This document shows, in pieces, positions 54,361-64,000 of a stretch of 64,000 nt of DNA. Both the position numbers and the translations under genes were made by a program. The notes beneath the pieces were generated by a model. That model saw only the letters and a list, made by a program, of their open reading frames with translations, was not told the origin of the DNA and did not search any database. Source of the stretch: Metarhizium brunneum (taxonomy: Eukaryota; Ascomycota; Sordariomycetes; Hypocreales; Clavicipitaceae); contig NC_089426.1 in the NCBI RefSeq assembly GCF_013426205.1, positions 1,798,001 through 1,862,000 on the forward strand. The letters run 5' to 3'. Numbering within the stretch: the first letter of the stretch is position 1; every line of letters begins with the position of its first letter.

Positions 54361-57058
54361 CTACTACATACTACCAGTTGACCTGTCAGGACGAGGGTTC
54401 CAATATACATCTCCCCCTATCCGTATGTCACGTACATTATGGTACTCTGTACACGGACTAACGGACTGCTAGTACCGCACCCGGTTATATTTAGCACAGT
54501 GGAAAAACCAACCAAAGATACTATTGTACATGCGTCCGTCCTGCGTGTTTGGTAGCGAGGATGCTACCTTGGAGTGTGATTCCGCGATACCTTGGGCAGT
54601 CGGGCAGGATTCGAATAGCACCCCGGGGGTTCGAGAGTGCGACACAGAGGTCAAATTAGGGCATTGTCTTATGTCTGTCTTTCCTCAGCATCCCCAGTCT
54701 GGAAGGCCTCCGAGTTCTGGATTGCAGCATGTTGTGGCTCATAGCATATTAGACAATGCAGGCTGCGGTTCCTCGCGTACGGAGCCGAACACGTATGGAG
54801 ACCCCCGGATTGTGCCAGGAAAAAAATTGGTCTTATTCACTAACGTGTAATTAGTTTGGCCGCTTTGACCCTGAGCATTCCCCCGTTGCAATGCCATGCA
54901 ATGCGATGTACAATAATGGCGTAGTTTGCCAATCTCTTCGATCACGGTGTACGTACTCCATAATTACATGTAACTGGACAACTAAGTGCTTGCCCTGGTT
55001 TCTTAGCCAGACTCTCTGGTTTCTGTCCAACAAACACAAGGCCGATCCGTCTTCCATGCACCAGACTCGTGCGCACCAATCGTACTGGCATATCAGTTCC
55101 AGCCGGCCCTCCCTGAGATATTGCCCCAAATGAGGCCGGCTGTGCGTACATACATACAATGCATGCAGCGTCACTCCGTCCAACGGGATCTCCCATTCTG
55201 ACATGTCACCCATCATTTGCCATGGAGCAACCTGGGTATCCACAAGGGCATTCACCTGGACAATGAACGAAAACGAATCGCAATTTACGATAATAGAAAG
55301 AGTCTCGTTTTCATATCCGTCAAACATTTGGAACCACTGCAAAGAAAAGCAACAACCTCCCAATCGAGAACTTGGCGAAATGATCAGAGCGTTATGCGTT
55401 GCCTGCGCCACAAGTCATGCAAGTTACAGAATCGTGCTGAGGCTGGCCGGCACCAACGTCGCGGCTCCGTCACAGATGACTCGTCGAATTCAATTGGGAA
55501 ACGAAACGGTCGTGCGAGAATGCGTTGTTGGCAACGACTCGTTTGCCAGTCAGGCGTGCACCGAGGTAGTATAGGGACAAATCATTGCACAAGGTTTCAA
55601 GCACAGCCTCAGCCCTGTCGACGAGTGACGGGACTGGCAAAATTCACCTTTTTTTTTTGTCCGACGTCGCTCTCGGCTTCACTTACTTTCTGTCTCAAAC
55701 ACCGGGCTTCCACTCCCTGGTCAGTAGTACTAGCCAGCTACGGGACGATCTAGCAACTCCTTTACTGCATCGTGGCAAAAGACAAGGCTCCCCCTGGCAG
55801 TAGACGAAATAAGTCCTCTGAAACTTCAGACCAGGTTCGGATGGAGTAGAGATAGGTGGCTTCTACGATGTATCCTGTCTTGGGTTCAACCCGAAACTCG
55901 CACCTGTGCCAAACGGTCACTGGGAAAGATATCAATGCACACTCCATACAAGTTCTCACGTTGCAGAAGTATAGAAAGTATCGCATTTATAATGGGAGGA
56001 TTCAATACGTCCCCGCCTCCTGATTGGCCAGAAACAGGAAATCAATCTTGACTATATAGAGAAGGAAGCTGACCAGTTCAAACCCTTCAGGTACATTCGG
56101 CAAACCTACCTACCGAAGAGCAGAAGTTTTGGTGTTTGATGAACTAATATGGTGGTTTGAGATTTCTTTGACTCCTCCAGCTTGCCTTGGTTTCCGAGAG
56201 TCGGGGCCGCACTTGACGGTTATCAACTTGAACCATAACTGCTTGGTCTTTTAGTCGTAATGAGTATCCTCTCCAAGGCAGTTCCCGTTCATATGAGGCA
56301 GATCAGAGTGACAAGTCCAATACACCAGAATCAGGGACTGTTGATATAGCAACCTACTCCGTATATTGATTGGAATTGGAGAATTACCCCTTTGATTCGA
56401 TGACCACCCGGTAATGGCATTTGATTAGGAGAAGGGGCCCTCATGGGCATTCCCTCGGCGGCAAGGGGGAGCATAAACAACAAAGAGAATTCAAATTTTC
56501 CTTTTTTCTAATTTCCTTCTGAGGATGACGAAAGTGGACAGCGATAAGATTGCGAGACGAGGCAAGTTGAGTAATATCTCGGCATGCCGAGGCCTTAACC
56601 AAGATTATATACAAAGATGTGCACCATCACGTCGCGGCTTGAAAGGACCGCAGTTCAATGGACAACAGTTGGATAACCGCAATAGAATAGACGGCAACTA
56701 CAGAGTACAATAGGATAGTATGATGGCAACGGCGGAAACAGGTCAACATGTTGTCTCACCTGTTGTTCTCTCCTCTTATAACTAACTCCACCCCTAGGCT
56801 CCAGCAATTCCCTCGGCAACTCAGCGTGTCTTCAAGTTGCCTGCACTGTGATTTTTGCAAAGATGTATCACATCTCACGTTTTGGCTTGGAGAAAGACCA
56901 ACAGACGGTAGCCCAGTCCGCCCTGTCACTGGGCCAAGAAAACCGTTGGAAAAGAAAAGGAGAAAAGAAAACGAGGCTGATTACAGAGCCATCCCGCCGC
57001 CGTCAGCGATAAAATCCCAACACGTAGCTGAGCCTCGTCGCACATCGGCGCGTCAAGC

Positions 57059-57096
57059 ACATACATATGTATGTACACATGCATATGTACATACAT
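57059..57096. repeat. Palindrome and hairpin of ATGTATGTAC units
   Basis: ACATACATATGTATGT at 57059-57074 is a perfect 16-base palindrome. Overlapping it, ATGTATGTAC (57067-57076) pairs with GTACATACAT (57087-57096) around a 10-base loop. The two alternative foldings are mutually exclusive. It may be a chance product of a degenerate ACATAC/GTATGT simple repeat. Confidence 0.8.
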
Positions 57097-57460
57097 GCAC
57101 GAGGGAGCAAGCCGCAGCGTGTTCAGAAGAAAAAGGGGAAAAAAGGCGCAGACAAGAACATTGTTCCCGTCTGGCTGTTGGCAAGGTTCGCCCTCCCGGT
57201 GCTCTGGTTCAACGGCTTTCGGGGACTCCATCTCGCGCCTCGAACCAAATCAATGACCAGGACCAGGTGTCTAGCTTGCCTGCTAACTAGTACTACTACT
57301 ACTCTGTAGAGCTAGGTAAATTCATTGCAACTACATCCCAGCCCTGTAATGGTAACTAACTATGTATTGGTGACTCCAGTTACAGTACCCCGCCGCGGGT
57401 TGCGCATGGGGGATTGGGAAATCAACAACGGCCCGTTCGAACATCGCGGCGTTGCGCCTA

Positions 57461-57462
<2 letters not shown>

Positions 57463-57508
<46 letters not shown>
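57463..57508. repeat. Microsatellite (CT)23
   Basis: Twenty-three perfect CT units on the + strand within the gene-poor region. No gene is adjacent, so any regulatory role is unknown. Confidence 0.95.
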
Positions 57509-57515
<7 letters not shown>

Positions 57516-59311
57516 CTTGGCGCAAATCTTCGCTTCACCTGCCAACTTTCAAGCAATAGCCAGGCCGAGCCAGTCCGGTCCTAATTGCAGTCGCTGCCTT
57601 CGCCCACTCGCTATACAACCCTCCTTTTTTTTCTTGCCCGTCCGGCATTGATGGGACCCGCCGCTTCGTCAAGCTGCCCAGCAGGGAGTTGGCCGAACTA
57701 AGACATTTCCACATTGTCGTCACACCATCATGGTGCGCCATAGGACTAGGCCATCCGCCGACATTTAAAGCTGCACGGGAAACTAATTCCAGCGTGGACA
57801 GCAGAGTTCCCTGGGCCTGCCTCTGGAGGGGGAAGCAAGGGGAGCCAAGTCCTTGATACCCTCTCCAATCCCCAACTCCACGTACGAGATGACGAGTTGT
57901 ACTACGGAGTACTAACTAGTAGTTGCTGCTATTCGGGTTTATAAAAATAAAGAGCAAACCCCAGAGGCCATGTCATGGCCCTATTGCCGGGGAAGCATTC
58001 TGATCCAGGGCCCCCCCAGAAGTGACGCCATTTAAACTTCAAACATGCTGCGCTCCGGACTCCGGGCTCATCTTTGCTCGCCCGTGTGCTTCATGCCATG
58101 TTGTTGTCCATCCTTCTCCGTGCCCTCCGCTCCTCATCGCAAGACAGGGCAGCAACCACCATGGGCCATTGTACGTGCACATGTAACTTCGCCATCAATG
58201 CATTTCCCCAAACTCGGGCCCCCCGTTGCTGTCGATGCGTCATGTTATCCAAACGGGCACGCATTATACACGCAGCACACAACACCAGTCGCCAGCTCTT
58301 TCAAGGCAATTGGCGCGTTTCACAACAGGGCCGCCAATGCATTTCTTGTAGTTGTGCACTCCATAGCCTTTGTACATACTCTAGGTACTATCACAAGTTT
58401 CCAACGGCCCAGCAAAGAGGCCCCGTCGCCAAAGAATGGGATCCGCCACGGCGTCTATTGCCAAGTATCGCGAGTTGGCTGGTGGTGGGCGCGGGTGGCA
58501 CATGTCAAGGGACATTGAAATTTCACACAGCCCACCTCCGCGGAAGCCCTTGGACGGCACGAAGCGCGACACAATCTAAAACCTTGACATGGTGCGTTTG
58601 ACTCAGCGGTACTGGCCATCAAGGCACTTTCATTACGGTCATCCCGAGCCTACAAGACTACCTACCTATGTTACTTGCTGATCATCCCACATTTTGCCGC
58701 AACTCGTGTGCATGCTGTAGTCATCATCATCATCATGGCAACAAAGGCGATCGATTCCCTGCATGTCGTCGAGGCGCACTGGTGGCCTTTTACATGTCTG
58801 ATACATACATACGTACATCATAAACCCGCATACAGTCCATTCATGCCTTCACAACGGATGAAATCCCCGTGGGCCATCTCGACTGTCACCAACCTCGTCT
58901 TCTGCCCAAAGCCTCGGAACTGGTCTTAAATTTCCGGAATCCTTGCAGTGCAACTGTCGATTGTAAGGTACTACTACTATACTTCTAGCGACAAAACCTC
59001 CCCAGCATATTGGCATTAAATGACCAACAACAGCCCAGGTACGAACTCTACCCTGGAAAAGATATCCACATGAAACCCTGACGGGACAAGGGCATATTCT
59101 TGGCAAACACAAGAGCATGACGAATTGTGATTGGATCTAATATTGTATGCATCCTTCAACACCATGGCTATGCAGCACCGCCCGTTGACCTATAATCCAT
59201 GGCTGCTCAGCCCTGTACATTCTTCCCAAAGCACCCATCAAACTCCAAAATAGGGTATACATGTCTCATGTAGAGAGAGAAAACAAACAGAAAAAAACAT
59301 GAACCACCATT

Positions 59312-62300
59312 TCAGCCTTCACGATTGATGTATACAGGGATACCGTAAACGACAACCGCAGCTGCGTTCAGGTATTTGAATTTGCAAGCGTCTCGAGCTT
59401 TAGCCACGGCTTCGGGAAGCGAAGAACCCCTTGCCAGTCGCGGCGACGTTGGACGTGACGGTGCTTCCGAGTCGATATTATCATCACCGCTGTCCGTGTC
59501 TACGTCGTTGACACCGCCTTTCTTGCCTCTGCCTTTCTTCCTATCGCCCTTTTCGAATGTGCCATGAGCAAACAGTCCCCATTCTTCAAAAGTCCGGCCC
59601 GCGAAACGGTCAATGTCACGATCTGTCACATCCCAAAGCGTGCCCACCACCGCAGGACAACCTGCCATCATGTAGTTCCATACAGGGCCATAACACTCAA
59701 ACTCCCCGGCTTCTGTAAGTGCCGCTGAGCTGCAGCCCATGAGAAACGTAGTTGCCCGGCATTTCTCCAGCCGTCGAACTGTCTTGCCGCGGATGTATTG
59801 CGCACCACTGCCATGTCCAAAGTAGAGCAAAATCTCTGATTTTGACAGAGCGTCTTCGAATTCGGATTCTTGTGGGGTTTTGTTGACAATCCCGTCCCAG
59901 CTCTTGAGAGTCTCGAATGTAGACTGAAAGAAAGCCTGTGTGTTCTTCAGATCAGAGGATGGATTGAGGATATAGGTTCCAGCTTTGGGAGAAACACAAT
60001 GCCCCTCTTGGAGTTCGGGCTCGGCCCCCTGCGTGTTGGATTCTGTAATGAGTTGTCGTAGACAGGCAAGTGACGGAACTCGGGATAGCGCCAGCCCTTC
60101 CATGCAAGGCAGCGATTCCCACGGGAAGGCATGCAGGGCCTTATCTAAGATGAGGATAGTGTGAGAGCCTTCCTGTCGTTCTGAGCCCGCGTTCAAGGCC
60201 GAGTAATATCCTCGAAGGGCATCGTATGTTTCGACAACCATGGCATCGAAATCAATCTCGTCGTATGCGTTCCTCTCCCCGTGAAACTGTAAAATATCTA
60301 CCACAAAGTAAAGCAAGTCGTTCAGAGCCTCATCAAAGTCGCAATCCGGACGAGTTGGGTCGCCAAGGCCGATGAAAAGGTCGAGAATTCTAGGATCAAG
60401 ATTAACAGACGATGCTTTAGTCGTCTTCTTGCCACGTATTCGGTTTCGAGATGGAAGGCTTCCATCAAGGATTTGCTGGAAACTTTTCTGGAAGCGCGCC
60501 AATAAATCTGTTCTTCTTTGGTGCTGAGAGAAGATACCTTTGAATCCTCCCAACCAGGTCGATTCAACCGTCGACAAGAGGTCCTTCAGTCTGGTATCCA
60601 ATGCTTCGCGTTCAGCCCACCAAGCACTTCGCTCGCCCTTTGCTGAAAAGTCACGCGCAGAATGACTGGTCTCGTTGGCAAGTTTAACGATATCGAGAAG
60701 TTCCTCACGTCCATGTTCAAAATTAAACACCTCAGCGTCAGCATCGCGAGAGTTGGCTCTCTCCAGCGGTAAGCGTAAAATGAACGGACTGTGTCCAGCC
60801 TGTAACTTGGTAATAGAAAGATCACGGCAACTGTCACTCAATGAGAGAGAAATGACGTTCCAGTTGTTGGGCAACAAGTCTACATAATTCTTTTGGAACG
60901 CAGCCATATCCGGAGTGAGACTCATAATAGTTTTGCGAAGCGAGGTTGGCGGGTCGTCGGGAACAGAAGGCAGACTGGCCCCCAGGGGTCGTAACGTATT
61001 CGAAAGGGTAATTTGCTCTCGTGTCCACGTAATGTTGCGGCCCAAGTCCACTGCTACTGTGGCGAGGCCAGATGAAAGGACGGGCTTCGTCTTGGAAGCA
61101 GATGTAGCAGACAGTAGGATAATGGTGCTTTGTAACAATGTTGAAAGTCGGTGCACCATACCACTATCAGATGTCGACAAGGTAGACGCATGTGCTTCAA
61201 TCAATATATCTTGAGCCCGTCGGAGGGCGTCTGCAAACGCCGGTCCAGATTTGTCTTTGGCTGTCTTCCTGTCACCGGCTGCAGCGCGTCCACGGCGGGG
61301 GGGCGACGCAACAAGGTTGTTCTTGTCCATGGAGGCCCTCCCTGCGCTGCTAGCTACGGCAGGAAACGAAATTGTAGAGTCTTGCATTACAGAAAAGACC
61401 GGGTCTGAAATCATCTGTTCCATGCTATGGCCGATGAGGGACGTTGCGGTGACAATCTGCTCCAAGGACAGAGTTCCAAATAGCTTCGGCAATTCCTTTG
61501 CCTGGTCCAAAGTTGACAAGGCGGAAGACCAATCCTTCTTTTGTATGTATCCAATTGCCCTGGAAAGAAGAACTGCGGCAAGTAATGATGACTGGTAAAT
61601 ATCTTTGGGGAGTTGAGCTACCTCCTCGGCTGTGATTGCCTGGGCCTTTGTTGTTGCAGGTCGCCTGGTAGGTCGCGTAACAGATGCGGGCTTGGCTTTG
61701 GCGGTTCGTGCAGTCCGTGAGGTTTTCGCGGTGGTTGTCTTTGCCTTTTCCATAGGCGCAGTCGACTTTTCAATACAAACAGAATTACCGGGATTACTGT
61801 CCATCAATCGCAGAGTCTCTTCCGCCATTGTTAGATATTCGTTAGCTTTGTCTTCGTCCCCTATTTCGGAATATAGCTCGCCAAGCTTTCGAGCAAAGTG
61901 CACACGCGAGGAGCAAATATTGCTGGGAATGTGACGCTGTGCATCCGCCAAAGTTTCAATAGCCTTTGTTATGTTTCCTGCCTTAAGATATATAGACCCG
62001 GTCCACGCGGTGACTTGCGCACAGTAGAGAGAGGATTGTGTGCTCTGCGCTATTTTCCATGCAGATTCGGCATAGTAAATGGTCTCCTGAAACATTCCAA
62101 TATGCGCATACACAGATGATATATGTAGGAGGCAGCGGAGCAATGGTACTGCGAGCCCCCAAAACCGAGGGCCAGTCCTTTTGACCTGAGATGTTTTTAG
62201 GTCAAGACCAATCAAGCGGTTTCCGGACATATTTGAGTCGGGTTCTGACGATGCTGCTTCGAGCTTAGCCCAATCGTGAGACAACGTACGAACACCAGTT

Positions 62301-64000
62301 CGGATCGACGATAGAGCGTCTTCGATATTGCCGGTTTGTATTGAGACTGTGGACTGAATAAGGGCTGACAAAGAAATCATCAAATTGGCTTGGTACTTGG
62401 ACTGTGCCCATGATGAGCACGATTGGTAACAAATGTCGTTTGCTTTATTGACATAAATCAATCTACACTCTTCTTTAGCGGTGATACTGCAAGAAATGAG
62501 GAGGATGCTTTACTCACGCTTCATCCAGACTTCCAACACCAGCGTAGTACTCAGCTTGTGATAAGTAAAAGTCGGCGACAACCCGTTGCGATACCCCTTC
62601 ATTGTGTTCAAGGAGCTCTTTGGAGACTTCGAGTGCACCGGACGCCTGAGAAAACTTGCCAATGCCGATATATTGGATAGCAAGATGGCTGCTGTGGAGA
62701 ATCAAACCATCATCGAATGATCCAGAGTATTCAGCTACAGCTTTGGCCATTGCAATGGAAAGTTCCGAAATAGAAATTTGAAGCTCTGTTTCTCCCCGTA
62801 GATCAGCCAAATGGTTGAGCGTCTGCAAAAAGTCAATCAATGTCTGTGGGTTGTCGATCTTGGTGTATAAATCATCCTTGGATTGATATGACTCAAGAAT
62901 CGCCTTCCAGCAAGTGATGTTACCCTTGACGACTGATGTAGGGAACTCATTATCACTATCGGCTAGGGCGGCCAAGGAAGAATGATATGCTTGGAGGTGA
63001 GGAATAAATTGTGTGAGAGACCCATCTTCTCCTTTGTCTCTCTTCTGGAGCTGTTGAGAAACTTGACCAAGGTTTGATGTAATTTCTGCCAACTCCTCAT
63101 CTTCTCCAATATTCTGATACAGCAAGTGAAGTAACACTCGGAATCGCCGGATGGGATATTTATCCAAAGAATAGATTCGAAGTAGCGCTGCCGGGCTAGG
63201 ATCATGAAGGCGGAGGGGTTGCCGCTGACCTGCTGATTCAGTGCTTAAATGCATAAGATGCTCAAGTACAGCCGCTCGTTCAGCCTCGGGAAGAAAGAAA
63301 GTCCAGTCGTTCCAAGATTTATCCAGCTTAGCTATTGAGCGCAGAGTACGCGATAGGGAAGAGGCTTTATCCGTGGTGGCCCAGGCAAGAGTAGGTGGTA
63401 ACGATGCTAGAGCAGCAGCAACATCAGAGAGAACGCCATCTTCGGCCATGTTAGTGCAGATGGATCTCAGAGTTCCAACGGCATCCTCACTTCGGCCAGA
63501 CCCCTTGCATAGGTCGGCAAACAGCTCCAGCTTCATTGACAACTGCGCCTTATCTTTTAGGGAGGAAGATCGCTCTTTGACAGCGTCGATGGATCTGCTT
63601 AGAGACTGTAACAGCTGTTTATTGAGGTCCTTGGTTCGGTGCTTCATCTTTCGCAGCTCCATGAACTTGGAAAAATAGAGAGTGGAAATCTTAACATGGT
63701 AGCCCCCAAGTTGCTCAATTCTCGCAGGGGAGAGCAGTGGATCGCAAATGGAGTCGAGCAGTCCCGAGCAATGCTGAAGGACATCGTCAATTTGATGCCA
63801 TTCGAGAGCACCAGATTGAATCCCACACTTGACTACCATCAAGGTTGCGTCTAGTGTCTGGTTTATTGATTGCATGACGGCTTGTTTTCGCTGGTCAAAC
63901 TGCAAGGTTTGCTTCGCAGGAGCATCTTTTCCAGGGGCAGTACCTATCCATCGTCTCAAGAATCGTGGGTATCGAAGAACAAAGTTGTTCAATAGGGTGC
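59312..64000 (-). CDS. ESP1: Separase, C-terminal part (5' end outside window)
   Basis: Caspase-like cysteine protease that cleaves cohesin subunit Scc1 at anaphase. The gene runs off the right edge; about 1544 C-terminal residues are present in exons 62518->64000 and 59312-62462. The 55-base intron (donor GTGAGT, acceptor GTGTAG) joins LDEA-LIYVNKANDICYQ. A long helical-repeat region (SSIRTGVRTLSHDWAKLEAA and TPR-like segments) is followed by a Lys/Thr-rich linker and the peptidase C50 domain. The catalytic His is in LLYFGHGSGAQYI (codon 59813-59815) and the catalytic Cys in LMGCSSAAL (codon 59732-59734), 27 residues apart as in the family. ILILDKALHAFPWESLPC and MMAGCPAVVGTLWDVTDRDI also match. 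A charged insert (KGDRKKGRGKKGG) lies near the C-terminus. All catalytic residues are intact. Confidence 0.96.

Larger units (their letters stand above)
49129..59311. other. Gene-poor region, 10.2 kb
   Basis: The longest stretch without a supported gene. The first 0.7 kb is the promoter and leader of the large Zn2Cys6 gene and contains small tandem repeats. Beyond it, short frames lie on both strands with none longer than expected by chance; the longest are 54851-55411 (-) and 55217-55753 (+), which overlap. Four exact dispersed motifs occur (54172, 54352, 56355, 57903), with partial copies near 50285, 51079, 51929, 53382 and 54226. A GGTACC-rich block (GTAGGTACCTAGGTACC) is at 50542-50558. 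A hairpin and a (CT)23 tract lie near 57.0-57.5 kb. No transposase, terminal repeats or tRNA is recognised. It may be decayed repeat DNA or regulatory DNA. Confidence 0.45.

Noticed and set aside
54540..54660. tRNA-like TTCGAAT segments
   Set aside because: No cloverleaf can be drawn on either strand.
54851..55411. 186-codon - frame in the gene-poor block
   Set aside because: About one frame of this length is expected by chance in 64 kb; it overlaps a 178-codon frame on the other strand and shows no domain.
55217..55753. 178-codon + frame
   Set aside because: Overlaps the previous frame, chance length, no domain.
62487..62517. 31-base intron in separase ending TTGCAG
   Set aside because: Phase would also fit, but 31 bases is below the usual fungal minimum; the 55-base choice ending GTGTAG keeps the frame too and has a GCTAAAG branch-like site.
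59312..64000. Functional cluster of CDC27 and separase
   Set aside because: They lie 40 kb apart with many unrelated genes between them; the pathway link is real but the proximity is probably coincidental.

Overview
The window is nuclear DNA of a filamentous ascomycete (Pezizomycotina, most likely Sordariomycetes/Hypocreales; the exact genus is inferred and not provable here). The reasons are many short GT-AG introns (55-140 bases) with CTAAC/CTAAT-like branch points, housekeeping proteins of clear filamentous-fungal type, Zn(II)2Cys6 regulators, and long intergenic stretches. I see no bacterial operon, CRISPR array, phage, rRNA, convincing tRNA or intact transposon. Eighteen protein genes are supported, sixteen of them complete; the window cuts the gene at the left edge and separase at the right edge.

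Layout, left half. An unidentified gene ends at 101. Then come an EBP/EXPERA-type sterol isomerase-like membrane protein (1702-2815, +), an unidentified proline-rich protein (4277-5395, -), and a 2.4 kb gap. Next are nucleoporin Nup82 (7840-10581, -), cap-binding subunit Cbc2/CBP20 (11493-12070, +), mitochondrial ribosomal protein mL60 (12481-12869, -), TRAPP subunit Trs20/sedlin (13224-13817, +), histone H4 (14245-14778, -), APC/C subunit Cdc27 (16573-19159, -), the ER-targeting protein Snd2/TMEM208 (20403-20888, +), a DUF3605 protein (21076-21788, -), a membrane-anchored HSL-type esterase (22508-23977, +) and the NC2-alpha/Bur6 histone-fold repressor (26914-27813, +).

Layout, right half. 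PI 4-kinase Pik1 (29567-32840, +), a Zn2Cys6 factor (34072-36762, +), an RBBP6/Mpe1-like RING protein with an RS/RD-rich tail (37463-40329, -), a Rab5-type GTPase (41325-42191, -), the ribosome-biogenesis protein Kri1 (42855-44897, +), a second, large Zn2Cys6 factor (45713-49128, -), then about 10 kb with no supported gene, and finally separase (59312 to beyond 64000, -).

The genes form no single pathway or cluster; this is mainly a housekeeping block. Recurrent themes are mitotic exit (Cdc27 of the APC/C and separase, which the APC/C indirectly activates by removing securin), Golgi/endosome traffic (Trs20, Pik1, Rab5), and RNA or nuclear-pore functions (Cbc2, Nup82, Kri1). Divergent pairs sharing short upstream regions include mL60/Trs20 and Rab5/Kri1.

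The most unusual signal is non-coding. The 9-mer TACTCCGTA (or its complement TACGGAGTA) occurs exactly at 14 intergenic loci and in no coding region I examined, against about 0.5 expected by chance. One locus is a perfect 18-bp palindrome. I found no clearly new enzymatic or defence system. All exon boundaries were inferred by eye from splice signals, reading phase and family homology.
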